Source: Verrucomicrobiota bacterium
Lineage (GTDB): Bacteria > Verrucomicrobiota > Verrucomicrobiia > Chthoniobacterales > UBA10450
NCBI GenBank assembly: GCA_003219115.1
Contig: QHPN01000009.1
Span: 1 to 10,231, forward strand
Length of the DNA stretch: 10,231 nucleotides
Direction of reading: 5' to 3'
Each line of letters starts with the position of its first letter. Position 1 is the stretch's first letter. Shown here piece after piece: positions 1-6,737 of this stretch. A program made the translations under genes and the position numbers. The notes under the pieces were generated by a model. It was not told the DNA's origin and did not search any database. It saw only the letters and a program-made list of their open reading frames with translations.

Positions 1-936
1 GGCAGCATTTGCGCGGAGGTGTTGCTCAATCAAAGCCACGCCGTCGCAGTTTTTGACAACCTGAGTGAAGGACATCGTCGCACTCTTGATCCCCGCGCGG
101 AATTTATCGAGGGCGACTTGGCCGACTCGGAAATGACCGCCGAAACCCTGATGCGGCTGCGACCCGATGCGGTAATGCATTTCGCAGCGAATGCGCTGGT
201 CGGCGAATCGATGGAAAATCCTTCCAAGTATTTTCGTAACAACATCGCTGCCGGTTTGAATCTGCTTGATGCCATGATTGTAGCGGATGTGAAGCGCCTC
301 GTTTTTTCTTCTACCTGCGCCACCTTCGGTCCACCGAAGCGCGTGCCAATCGATGAAGAAACGCCGCAGCGTCCCATCAATCCGTACGGCGAATCGAAGC
401 TGGCGTTCGAGAAAATCCTGAAATGGTACGATGCCATTCACGGGCTTCGTTTCGTTTCGCTTCGTTATTTCAACGCCGCCGGTGCGTCGGAAAAATTCGG
501 AGAAGATCACCGCTGTGAAACGCATTTGATCCCGAACGTTCTCAAAGTCGCCTTGGGACAAAAAACCCACGTCGAAATTTTCGGGGCCGATTACGATACG
601 CCGGATGGCACCTGCATTCGCGACTACATTCACATCGTCGATCTGGCCGATGCGCACATCCGGGCGCTCAATACCCATGAAAGCGACTTCTACAATCTTG
701 GCACGGGCGGCGGTTCGAGTGTTCGTGAAGTAATCGAGACTTGTCGAAGAATCACCGGCCATCCAGTTCCAGTGGTCAAAAAACCACGGCGACCAGGAGA
801 CCCGCCGCGCCTGATCGCGTCGTCCGAAAAGATCAAACGCGAGCTCGGCTGGCAGCCAAGATTTCAGACGCTGGATGCCATCGTCGAGAGCGCATGGAAA
901 TGGCACCAAAAATTCCCGCGCGGGTACGAAGATTGA
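1..936 (+). CDS. galE: UDP-glucose 4-epimerase, 5'-truncated by window edge
   Basis: Interconverts UDP-glucose and UDP-galactose using tightly bound NAD, feeding galactose use and surface polysaccharide synthesis in the cytosol. This is an extended short-chain dehydrogenase. The frame is open from base 1, and the first residues (GSICAEVLL) match the segment just after the NAD-binding GGAGYI loop, so only about a dozen N-terminal residues are missing. The GTG at 19 is therefore not the real start. Visible motifs are FAANALVGES, the SST of the active site near 307-315, the catalytic YGESK (Tyr at 385-387, Lys four residues on), LRYFNAAGA, CIRDYIHIVDLADAH and YNLGTGGG, ending in the usual RRPGDPPRLIAS and LGW segment. 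The C-terminal length is normal for the family. The gene upstream is outside the window. A related UDP-sugar epimerase is possible, but GalE is the best fit. Confidence 0.93.
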   Translation, partial: GSICAEVLLNQSHAVAVFDNLSEGHRRTLDPRAEFIEGDLADSEMTAETLMRLRPDAVMHFAANALVGESMENPSKYFRNNIAAGLNLLDAMIVADVKRLVFSSTCATFGPPKRVPIDEETPQRPINPYGESKLAFEKILKWYDAIHGLRFVSLRYFNAAGASEKFGEDHRCETHLIPNVLKVALGQKTHVEIFGADYDTPDGTCIRDYIHIVDLADAHIRALNTHESDFYNLGTGGGSSVREVIETCRRITGHPVPVVKKPRRPGDPPRLIASSEKIKRELGWQPRFQTLDAIVESAWKWHQKFPRGYED

Positions 937-1070
937 AGTAGCACTGGAGGGATGCGCTTTGTCGTGTCCCAAACTTCTTGGATGGCGTCGTCCATCGGGC
1001 AAGGGCCTGCGCGATTCACCAAAGCAAGCGCCTTTGGCGTTAAACAAAATACCAGCAAAGCAGCGATCAT

Positions 1071-1105
1071 AACAAAAACGCCCGCCGGACGAACCAGCGG
1101 GCGTT
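1071..1105 (-). terminator. Rho-independent terminator of the small secreted-protein gene
   Basis: A perfect 9-bp GC-rich stem (1077-1085 with 1097-1105, AACGCCCGC/GCGGGCGTT) closes an 11-nt loop. Read on the minus strand, the stem is followed directly by TTTTTGTT. It lies about 20 bp past the stop codon of the minus-strand gene at 1126-1539. On the plus strand the downstream T-run is weak (TTATT), so any help in ending galE transcription is secondary. Confidence 0.8.
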
Positions 1106-1125
1106 ATTCCTCCCCAAAACCAATG

Positions 1126-1539
1126 TTATGGCGTAGTTGTTGTCGTTGTCGTTGTTTCTTTCTTCTCAATTACCGCGCTGGGCTTACTTAGCACCACCTT
1201 GCGCACGATCATCCGACTCCCCTCGTTGACGTAATAAACCGTCGCAGGCAGATCCGGACGGATCTCCGACAATTCCACCGTCCGGCCGGTTGGATCGACA
1301 AAGGTAGTCTCCCTAGTGTAATAATACCGCACTGGCTCCGCGGCTGGAGTAGTACGGAAGGTGAAGTATTCGTCACCCGGGGTATAAGTTACAAATGATC
1401 CGGTTCGCGTCGTCAACTCGGCTGCAACTGGCCCGGCGTTCGTGGTCACCGTGGTCGTGGTTTGTGCCAACGCCGCACTGACCGCGATCGCGCCAGCCGC
1501 GCTGATCGCGAAGATTTTAGCTAATGTGTTGTCTTTCAT
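1126..1539 (-). CDS. Small secreted Thr-rich hypothetical protein
   Basis: A 137-residue protein that I do not recognise as a named family. Residues 1-25 form a clear Sec signal peptide: Lys early, a hydrophobic core, and an ALA|Q cleavage site after residue 25. The mature protein starts with a Thr/Val-rich stretch (about 26-33), has a middle region rich in Tyr and Thr with YYYTRETTFVDPTGRTVEL and RPDLPATVYYVNEG, and ends with a run of eight Thr and a Pro. The middle reads like short beta strands, but no catalytic motif is visible. The start is fixed by an AAAGGA ribosome binding site five bases upstream. The gene has its own terminator and stands alone between galE and hisS, divergent from hisS. 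It is probably periplasmic or exported. The function is unknown. Confidence 0.75.
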   Translation of the reverse strand: MKDNTLAKIFAISAAGAIAVSAALAQTTTTVTTNAGPVAAELTTRTGSFVTYTPGDEYFTFRTTPAAEPVRYYYTRETTFVDPTGRTVELSEIRPDLPATVYYVNEGSRMIVRKVVLSKPSAVIEKKETTTTTTTTP

Positions 1540-1544
1540 GTTTG

Positions 1545-1550
1545 TCCTTT
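1545..1550 (-). promoter_or_regulatory. Strong Shine-Dalgarno site of the secreted-protein gene
   Basis: AAAGGA on the minus strand, five bases before the ATG at 1539-1537. It is the only well-spaced Shine-Dalgarno sequence before any gene start in this window, and it supports the choice of start codon. Confidence 0.7.
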
Positions 1551-1586
1551 GCTTTGTTAAACGGATGCTCCCCGTCGTGACTAATT

Positions 1587-1614
1587 TTGACTGGCCCCCG
1601 GCGGGTATTATTCA
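1587..1614 (+). promoter_or_regulatory. Possible sigma70-type promoter for hisS
   Basis: TTGACT at 1587-1592 resembles a -35 box. A poor -10 (TATTCA, 1609-1614) follows at 16 bp. A better-looking TATTAT at 1606-1611 has a spacer of only 13 bp. The position, about 85-110 bp before the hisS ATG, is reasonable. The call rests on hexamer similarity alone and is weak. Confidence 0.22.
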
Positions 1615-1698
1615 ACCGCAAGAGGGGTTCGTAAATTCGTCCCAGGCCGGACGTATCGCTGCGCCCTCCGTGCCCCTGATTTTTCGTTGCTTTTTAAA

Positions 1699-2943
1699 AT
1701 GCAACCGCTGACCGGATTCCGCGATTTCCTTCCCGACGCCTGCGCGGAAAGAAACTACATTTTTGCAAAATGGCGCGAAGTGGCCGGGCACTATGGCTTC
1801 GTCGAATTCGACGGACCAGTCCTAGAAGAGCTCGATCTCTACAAAAAGAAATCCGGCGAGGAAATCGTCCGGCAACTGTACGAGTTTGTCGACAAAGGCG
1901 AGCGCGCGGTGGCATTGCGGCCGGAAATGACGCCGACGCTGGCGCGCATCGTGGCGGAGCAGCACCGGCAGTTCCGAAAGCCGCTGAAATGGTTCTCAAT
2001 TCCTCAAGTGTTCCGCTACGAGCGACCGCAGCGCGGGCGGCTGCGTGAGCACTTTCAACTGAACTGCGACATCATTGGCGAAGAAGTGCCGGAATCTGAC
2101 GCAGAGTTGATCGCGCTCGTCATCGATGTTGTGCGCGCGTTTGGATTTACATCGCAGGATTTCGTCGTACGCATTAGCGACCGCGAGTTCTGGACCGAAC
2201 TGTTGAAGCTCGAGAAAGTCCCGCCTGATCGCTGGGAAGAGATGTTGCAGGCGATTGATAAATCGGAACGCGAGCCGCGTGAGAAAACAGAAGAGCGATT
2301 GGGCAAACTGGCGAAACCAGTATTCGAAATTTTAGAGAAAGGCGGCGAAAGCGTGAAGCTCAACGAGATTATGGGGAACCTGCGGATGCGGGGTCTCGCT
2401 GATTTCGCCAAGATTGATGTTCGCATCGTCCGCGGGCTGGCTTATTACACTGGAATCGTTTTCGAGGTCTTTGATCGCGCCGGCAAATTTCGAGCGATCG
2501 CCGGGGGCGGCCGATATGACCAGCTGGTGGCACAACTGAGCGACAACGCCGTTTCGTTGCCCGCGCTCGGCTTTGCCATCGGTGATGTCGTTCTGGGTGA
2601 AATGATTCGCGGCAACGCGACTGCTCGGGCGCAGATGGAAAAAACGATCACGAGCGAGCGTGACGTCGAGATCTATGTAGTCGTCGCGAAAGAGGAACAG
2701 CGAGGGAATGCCATGGCCGCCATTCAGCAACTGCGTGATAGCGGATATCGGGTTGATTATTCGCTGGCGAGCGCAAAAATCGCGCGCCAATTCCGGCTGG
2801 CTGAGCAAACCGGCGCGCGCTTTGCCATTGTCTTCGGGGACGAATGGCCGCAGGTGGGAGTGAAAGATCTCACCAGCGGCAAGCAGGAGTCCGTCCCGCA
2901 TGACAAAGTGCCTAGCCATCTCGAATCGCTCCGCGAACCGTGA
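1699..2943 (+). CDS. hisS: Histidine--tRNA ligase (HisRS)
   Basis: Charges tRNA-His with histidine using ATP; cytosolic homodimer, class IIa synthetase. The protein has 414 residues, normal for the family. In order: N-terminal MQPLTGFRDFLP, the ALRPEMTPTLAR segment (72-83), motif 2 FRYERPQRGRLREHFQ (105-120; Arg106 is the expected motif 2 arginine), an inserted helical region (about 160-235), the HisA signature VRGLAYYTGIVFE (244-256; Arg245 matches the catalytic Arg), GGGRYDQL (269-276), and a C-terminal anticodon-binding domain (about 321-400). The ATG at 1699 was chosen because the family N-terminus begins there; a TTG four codons upstream is in frame but adds nothing homologous. No Shine-Dalgarno is visible. 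Two oddities: the HisA motif has Ala for the usual Asp, and motif 3 reads GFAIGDVVLG instead of GFAxGLERL. The intact anticodon domain argues against a HisZ paralogue. aspS follows on the same strand after a repeat. Confidence 0.93.
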   Translation: MQPLTGFRDFLPDACAERNYIFAKWREVAGHYGFVEFDGPVLEELDLYKKKSGEEIVRQLYEFVDKGERAVALRPEMTPTLARIVAEQHRQFRKPLKWFSIPQVFRYERPQRGRLREHFQLNCDIIGEEVPESDAELIALVIDVVRAFGFTSQDFVVRISDREFWTELLKLEKVPPDRWEEMLQAIDKSEREPREKTEERLGKLAKPVFEILEKGGESVKLNEIMGNLRMRGLADFAKIDVRIVRGLAYYTGIVFEVFDRAGKFRAIAGGGRYDQLVAQLSDNAVSLPALGFAIGDVVLGEMIRGNATARAQMEKTITSERDVEIYVVVAKEEQRGNAMAAIQQLRDSGYRVDYSLASAKIARQFRLAEQTGARFAIVFGDEWPQVGVKDLTSGKQESVPHDKVPSHLESLREP

Positions 2944-2946
2944 TCC

Positions 2947-3095
2947 GGGTAGCGCACGCGCGTCTCGCGTGTTGGCGATTGCGTCTCGCGATCGCGACCC
3001 TTCCGGTGATGATCATCTCTTCTGATCGCGATGCATAGGGGAAAGCCTGTTTTGGCGAGACGCCAAAACCAACACGCGAGACGCGTGCGCTACCC
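2947..3095. repeat. 149-bp palindromic interspersed element (REP/MITE-like)
   Basis: The two ends are near-perfect inverted repeats. The left end starts GGGTAGCGCACGCG, continues TCTCGCGTGTTGG, and carries a 2-base insertion relative to the right end; the right end is its reverse complement, ending in GTGCGCTACCC at 3095. Each arm has a further hairpin inside. On the right, GTTTTGGCG/CGCCAAAAC (3049-3057 with 3061-3069) is a perfect 9-bp stem with an AGA loop. On the left, a similar stem has a TCT loop (about 2978-2998). The element begins three bases after the hisS stop codon. No transposase is present and no reading frame looks real. It may form strong mRNA structure between hisS and aspS. 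Membership of a genome-wide family is inferred. Confidence 0.8.
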
Positions 3096-3142
3096 AAAAT
3101 CCTCGCGATGCCGATTCGTTATTCCTTCTCCTACCCGCTTGC

Positions 3143-3188
3143 GCGAATCTGTCATTCGCCCAGAATGACACGCCGGCTTTTTAGCCGG
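3143..3188 (+). promoter_or_regulatory. Hairpin-rich leader directly before aspS
   Basis: Three short perfect stems are packed into 46 bases. A: GCGAAT/ATTCGC (3143-3148 with 3154-3159). B: GTCATTC/GAATGAC (3151-3157 with 3163-3169). C: CCGGCT/AGCCGG with a TTTT loop (3173-3178 with 3183-3188), ending four bases before the ATG. A and B share bases 3154-3157, so they exclude each other. Stem C occupies the place where a ribosome binding site would be expected, and none is visible. This could be a translational control leader or worn repeat debris; the sequence alone does not decide. Confidence 0.4.
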
Positions 3189-3192
3189 TTCA

Positions 3193-4965
3193 ATGTATCG
3201 CACTCATCACTGCAACGAACTGCGAAAAACCGATATCGGTCGTGAAGTAAAACTCGCCGGCTGGGTTGCAGTGCGGCGCGATCACGGCGGCGTGATATTC
3301 ATCGATCTACGGGATCGTGAAGGTCTGACCCAAGTCGTTTTTCGTCCGGAAGAGAACGCGGAAGTGGCGAAGCAATCCCACAGTTTACGCATGGAAGACG
3401 TCATTCAGGTTTGCGGGAAAGTCGCGCCCCGGCTGCCCGGAACTGAAAATCCGAAACTCGCGACCGGCGACATCGAAGTGCTTCCGCAATCGCTCACGAT
3501 TTTGAATCGCGCCGAAAACCTTCCGTTTCAGATCGATGCCGAATTGAGCAACGAAGATCTCGAGCTGACCTATCGGTATTTCGATCTACGACGGCCACGG
3601 CTCTCCCGCAATCTGCAAATCCGGCACCGCGTCACTCAGGCCACTCGCCAGTATCTGGATTCGCAGGGATTTCTTGAAATCGAAACGCCGATTCTGAGTA
3701 AAAGCACACCGGAAGGGGCGCGCGACTTTCTCGTTCCCAGCCGGCTGTTACCCGGGAAATTTTACGCGCTGCCGCAGGCACCACAGCAATACAAGCAACT
3801 CCTCATGGTCGCCGGGATAGAAAAATATTTTCAAATCGCGAAAGCGTTTCGCGACGAAGATTTGCGAGCCGATCGGCAGCCGGAGTTTACCCAGATCGAC
3901 ATCGAAGCGTCTTTCGTCACGCCTAACGATATTTATACGCTGACCGAGGAGATGCTGGCGGCGATTTTCAAAGCGGCGCGCGGAATAGAAATCCCGACGC
4001 CCTTCCCGCGACTGACTTATCGCGAATCCGTCGGTACCTTTGGGAGCGACAAACCAGATCGCCGCTTTGGCATGCGGTTGGTCGATCTCGGCGATGTCTT
4101 TCGCGGCAGCCAGTTCAAGGTTTTTCAAGGCGCGCTGGCCGAGGGCGGGGTGGTTAAGGCCGTCAACGCTAAGAACTTCGCCGGCATTACCATCGGCCAG
4201 GTCGATGAGCTGACCGCAATTGCCAAAACATTCGGCGCAAAAGGACTTGCCTTCATCAAAGTGGAAAACGGGGAATGGAAATCGCCGATCGTAAAATTTT
4301 TCTCCGAAGCAGAGAAGGAAGCGCTCCGTTCCAAGTTAGAAATCGCGGAAGGCGATTGTATTTTCTTCGCCGCCGGAAGATGGGAAATCGCCTGCGAGGT
4401 GCTTGGCCGGATTCGATTGCGCGTGGCGGAAATTCAAAAACTAACGGCCGGTTCTACCGACTTGGACTTTCTCTGGGTTACAGATTTTCCATTGATGCAA
4501 TGGAGCGCGGAAGAAAACAAATGGAACGCCGTCCATCATCCCTTTACCCGACCGAAAGCGGAGGATCTCCCGCTGCTGGACCAGAAGAAGTTCGATGAAA
4601 TGCGCGCCGATGCCTATGATGTTGTCTTGAATGGAGTCGAGATCGGTGGAGGCAGCATTCGAATTCACGAGCCGGAATTGCAGGCGAAAATGTTCGAAGC
4701 GCTGGGCGTGAGCGCGGGAGATCAGCAGGCGAAGTTCGGACACTTGTTGCGCGCATTTCGTCTGGGCGCGCCGCCGCACGGCGGGATCGCGCTCGGTCTT
4801 GATCGCCTCGTTATGCTGATCTGCGGCGAAGAATCCATCCGCCAGGTAATGGCATTCCCGAAAAACAACCGTGGCCAGGAATTGATGACGCAATCGCCGG
4901 CCGAAGTCGATCCGCGCCAGTTAAGCGAATTAGGAGTCAGGCTGGCGGGAGAAAAGAAGCTGTAG
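3193..4965 (+). CDS. aspS: Aspartate--tRNA ligase (AspRS), bacterial type, probably nondiscriminating
   Basis: Charges tRNA-Asp, and possibly tRNA-Asn, with aspartate using ATP; cytosolic class IIb homodimer. The 590-residue length is typical of bacterial AspRS. It has an N-terminal OB-fold anticodon-binding domain (about 1-105, with AGWVAVRRDHGGVIFIDLRD), the catalytic core with TPILSKSTPEGARDFLVPSR (165-184), the QAPQQYKQLLM loop (195-205), motif 2 FRDEDLRADRQPEFTQID (219-236), a bacterial insertion (GAD-type) domain at about 285-430, and motif 3 GLDRLVML (535-542) with its Arg. It ends with the usual AEVD...QL.EL..R tail. His31 and the Gly in LPGTENP (about 83) match positions linked in the literature to relaxed, nondiscriminating tRNA recognition. 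The ATG at 3193 fits the family N-terminus. The stop codon lies within a short dispersed repeat. Confidence 0.95.
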   Translation: MYRTHHCNELRKTDIGREVKLAGWVAVRRDHGGVIFIDLRDREGLTQVVFRPEENAEVAKQSHSLRMEDVIQVCGKVAPRLPGTENPKLATGDIEVLPQSLTILNRAENLPFQIDAELSNEDLELTYRYFDLRRPRLSRNLQIRHRVTQATRQYLDSQGFLEIETPILSKSTPEGARDFLVPSRLLPGKFYALPQAPQQYKQLLMVAGIEKYFQIAKAFRDEDLRADRQPEFTQIDIEASFVTPNDIYTLTEEMLAAIFKAARGIEIPTPFPRLTYRESVGTFGSDKPDRRFGMRLVDLGDVFRGSQFKVFQGALAEGGVVKAVNAKNFAGITIGQVDELTAIAKTFGAKGLAFIKVENGEWKSPIVKFFSEAEKEALRSKLEIAEGDCIFFAAGRWEIACEVLGRIRLRVAEIQKLTAGSTDLDFLWVTDFPLMQWSAEENKWNAVHHPFTRPKAEDLPLLDQKKFDEMRADAYDVVLNGVEIGGGSIRIHEPELQAKMFEALGVSAGDQQAKFGHLLRAFRLGAPPHGGIALGLDRLVMLICGEESIRQVMAFPKNNRGQELMTQSPAEVDPRQLSELGVRLAGEKKL

Positions 4966-4984
4966 CGGCGGCCGTGTCGGCCGC
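4963..4984 (+). repeat. Short dispersed palindrome overlapping the aspS stop codon (copy 1)
   Basis: TAGCGGCGGCCGTGTCGGCCGC contains a perfect 7-bp stem (GCGGCCG/CGGCCGC, 4968-4974 with 4978-4984) around TGT. A 23-base close relative lies on the opposite strand at 7675-7697. Its first three bases are the aspS stop codon. There is no T-run after the stem, so it is not a standard intrinsic terminator. Confidence 0.6.
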
Positions 4985-4992
4985 AGATTGGA

Positions 4993-5010
4993 ACCGCGGA
5001 TCACGCGGAT
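4993..5010. repeat. Possible worn copy of the (C)ACGGAT repeat
   Basis: ACCGCGGATCACGCGGAT has two GCGGAT units spaced like the CACGGAT units of the inverted repeat at 6651-6735. It lies in the 66-bp gap between the convergent aspS and symporter genes. The resemblance is short and could be chance. Confidence 0.3.
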
Positions 5011-5031
5011 AATTGGGAAGGAGAGATCCGT

Positions 5032-6636
5032 TTACGACGCCGGTGGCTGATGTTGGCGACCGGTGCGGAACAAAATGGCCACCAAAAAGGTGACGATGGT
5101 GCCGCAGCAGATCCACCACGGGAATTCCATCAGCGGCAGCCACGGCGGTTGCTCATAAAATTTTGTGCCGAAGATATGCGCGATGTTGTTAGGCAAACCG
5201 CTTACGCCTGCTACGACCACAAAACCGATGATCATCGCAACGATATTCCCGGCGTCGTTGCCGCGTTGTTTCGTGAAAATTCCACAAAGGAAGACGCCCA
5301 GAAGCGAGCCGTAGGTGTAACCAAAAATTCCGAGAACAATCGGAATAATACGCAGATCGGGTCGCACGATCACGAGGTAGGAAGTGATCGATGCGACAAC
5401 GATCATGAGAACTGAAAATGCGATTGTCGCCCGGCGCACCGCACGGAGGCTCTGTTCTGCGGTCGATTGCGGATTGATGTAACTCTCGTACCAATCCCGC
5501 GTGAAACTGGTTGCAAGCGCGTTCAAGGCGGTGCTGAGCGATCCCATGGCGGTCGCGAAAATTCCGGCGATCAATAAGCCGCGCAGACCGACTGGCATTT
5601 GATAAAGGATAAAATGGCAAAAGGTTTCGCTCGGCGCTTTCGGCAGATTCGGATCGGGATGCGCCTGATAGTAAGTCCAGAGCAACAATCCGATACTGAG
5701 AAACGTCAGCACGATCGGGATGTCGGCGAGTCCTGAAAGCACCAGCGACCGACGACTGCGCCGGACATCGACCGCAGTCAACATTCGTTGCACCATGTCC
5801 TGATCGGTCCCGTGTGTGGCCATGGTGACGAAGGTCGAGCCGATCAGCCCGGCGAAAATGGTGTACTCAATCTCGAACATTCCTTTCCACTTTTCCCAGC
5901 CATGTTTTGCCGGGTCCAGGCCGGTGGTGATGAAGTCGGAGACACTGAATCCGCCATGGCGCTCGACGATTTCGTGCCAGCCACCGGGAATGGCGGAGTA
6001 GAGTAAACCGAGCGCGACGAGCGCGCTGCCCATCATGATGGAAGCCTGGATGAAATCGGTCCAAACGACGGCTTTGATCCCGCCAAGCGTGGTATAAATC
6101 GCGGTCAAGATAACAATCGCGACACAGGCTACGACATAAATCCAGAGCGTCTGCGCCTGGTTAGGTCGCGCGCCACTGATCATTTCGTAGGCAAGTGCGA
6201 GAGCGATCGCGGCCACATACAGACGCGCGCCCGATGCCAGGACGCGGGTAAAAAGGAAGATCGCTGAAGCGGCATTCTTTGTGCCGACGCCGAAACGGGC
6301 GGTCAGATATTCGTAGATGGAGTAAACCTTGTAGTCGTAATACGGCTTGATAAAAATATAACTAACGAGAATGCGGGCGAGGATGGTGCCAAAGGCGAGC
6401 TGAATGTAGGTGTATTTGCGCAAGGCGAATCCTTCGCCGGGCACGCCGAAAAAAGTCGCTGCGCTGGTTTCGGCGGCGATGATGGAAGCGAGAACTGCCC
6501 ACCACGGGATGCGCCTGCCGCCAAGCGCGAAATCGTGCAGGCTTTCTTCTTTCCGGCCCATCCGCAGGCCGATAGCGATGATAATAAAGAAATAGAGAAA
6601 CAGGACCGAGCAGTCGATTATCAGTCGGCCATCCAT
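5032..6636 (-). CDS. Sodium:solute symporter family transporter (SSS/SLC5), substrate unknown
   Basis: Inner-membrane carrier expected to couple inward Na+ flow to uptake of a small solute. The 534 residues hold about 13 hydrophobic segments, as usual for the family. Recognisable parts: TM1 at about 8-25, LGGRRIPWWAVLASIIAAETSA (38-59) leading into ATFFGVPGEGF in the unwound helix region, YSIYEYLTARFG (105-116), ATHGTDQDMVQRMLTA (273-288), and the TM8-type segment GSLSTALNALATSFTRDWY (365-383), whose Ser/Thr pair (368-369) is at the expected Na2-site position. The start at 6636 gives a short lead into TM1; no clear Shine-Dalgarno precedes it. It is convergent with aspS and divergent from the glycosylase gene, with no partner genes that hint at substrate. 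Sugars, carboxylates, iodide-like anions and amino acids are all used in this family, so I leave the substrate open. Confidence 0.88.
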   Translation of the reverse strand: MDGRLIIDCSVLFLYFFIIIAIGLRMGRKEESLHDFALGGRRIPWWAVLASIIAAETSAATFFGVPGEGFALRKYTYIQLAFGTILARILVSYIFIKPYYDYKVYSIYEYLTARFGVGTKNAASAIFLFTRVLASGARLYVAAIALALAYEMISGARPNQAQTLWIYVVACVAIVILTAIYTTLGGIKAVVWTDFIQASIMMGSALVALGLLYSAIPGGWHEIVERHGGFSVSDFITTGLDPAKHGWEKWKGMFEIEYTIFAGLIGSTFVTMATHGTDQDMVQRMLTAVDVRRSRRSLVLSGLADIPIVLTFLSIGLLLWTYYQAHPDPNLPKAPSETFCHFILYQMPVGLRGLLIAGIFATAMGSLSTALNALATSFTRDWYESYINPQSTAEQSLRAVRRATIAFSVLMIVVASITSYLVIVRPDLRIIPIVLGIFGYTYGSLLGVFLCGIFTKQRGNDAGNIVAMIIGFVVVAGVSGLPNNIAHIFGTKFYEQPPWLPLMEFPWWICCGTIVTFLVAILFRTGRQHQPPAS

Positions 6637-6650
6637 GTCGATCTTACTTA

Positions 6651-6735
6651 GCCACGGATGGACACGGATGAAACACGGATTTTTTCGAGCGAGCGATGTT
6701 CCACCATCCGTATCTCATCCGTGTTAATCTGTGGC
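6651..6735. repeat. Imperfect 30-bp inverted repeat with CACGGAT units
   Basis: The left arm (6651-6680) holds three CACGGAT units (6653, 6663, 6674). The right arm (6706-6735) is its reverse complement at 25 of 30 positions. About 25 bases separate them. It fills almost all of the 101-bp gap between the divergent symporter and glycosylase genes and ends two bases before the glycosylase ATG. It could form a long hairpin in a transcript or a cruciform in DNA. It probably belongs to a dispersed family, which cannot be confirmed from this window. Confidence 0.7.
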
Positions 6736-6737
6736 GG

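Noticed and set aside
864..1070. Minus-strand 68-codon frame with a signal-peptide-like start, overlapping the 3' end of galE.
   Set aside because: Its ATG directly follows the T-run of the terminator at 1071-1105, with no ribosome site, and about a third of it is antisense to conserved galE codons. The hydrophobic start is suggestive but not enough.
1687..1698. In-frame TTG start for hisS, four codons upstream.
   Set aside because: The family N-terminus begins at the ATG at 1699, and the extra codons add no conserved residues.
2332..2919. Long open frame (195 codons) on the minus strand inside hisS.
   Set aside because: It is a shadow of a well-conserved gene in GC-rich DNA and shows no domain-like pattern.
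4968..4984. Stem after aspS considered as an intrinsic terminator.
   Set aside because: No T-run follows on either strand, and the same unit occurs elsewhere as a dispersed palindrome.
5050..5415. Plus-strand open frame (121 codons) inside the symporter gene.
   Set aside because: The antisense symporter frame has clear family motifs throughout; the plus-strand product is charged, low-complexity and has no initiation signal.
6653..6680. Three CACGGAT units considered as a small CRISPR-like or operator array.
   Set aside because: The units are only 7 bases with 3-4 base gaps, no cas genes are near, and the arms pair with each other as an inverted repeat.
6696..6737. Upstream ATG giving the glycosylase 14 more residues.
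   Set aside because: Those codons come from the right arm of the inverted repeat, and the OGG-type N-terminus starts naturally at MKLLELAAANFDL.
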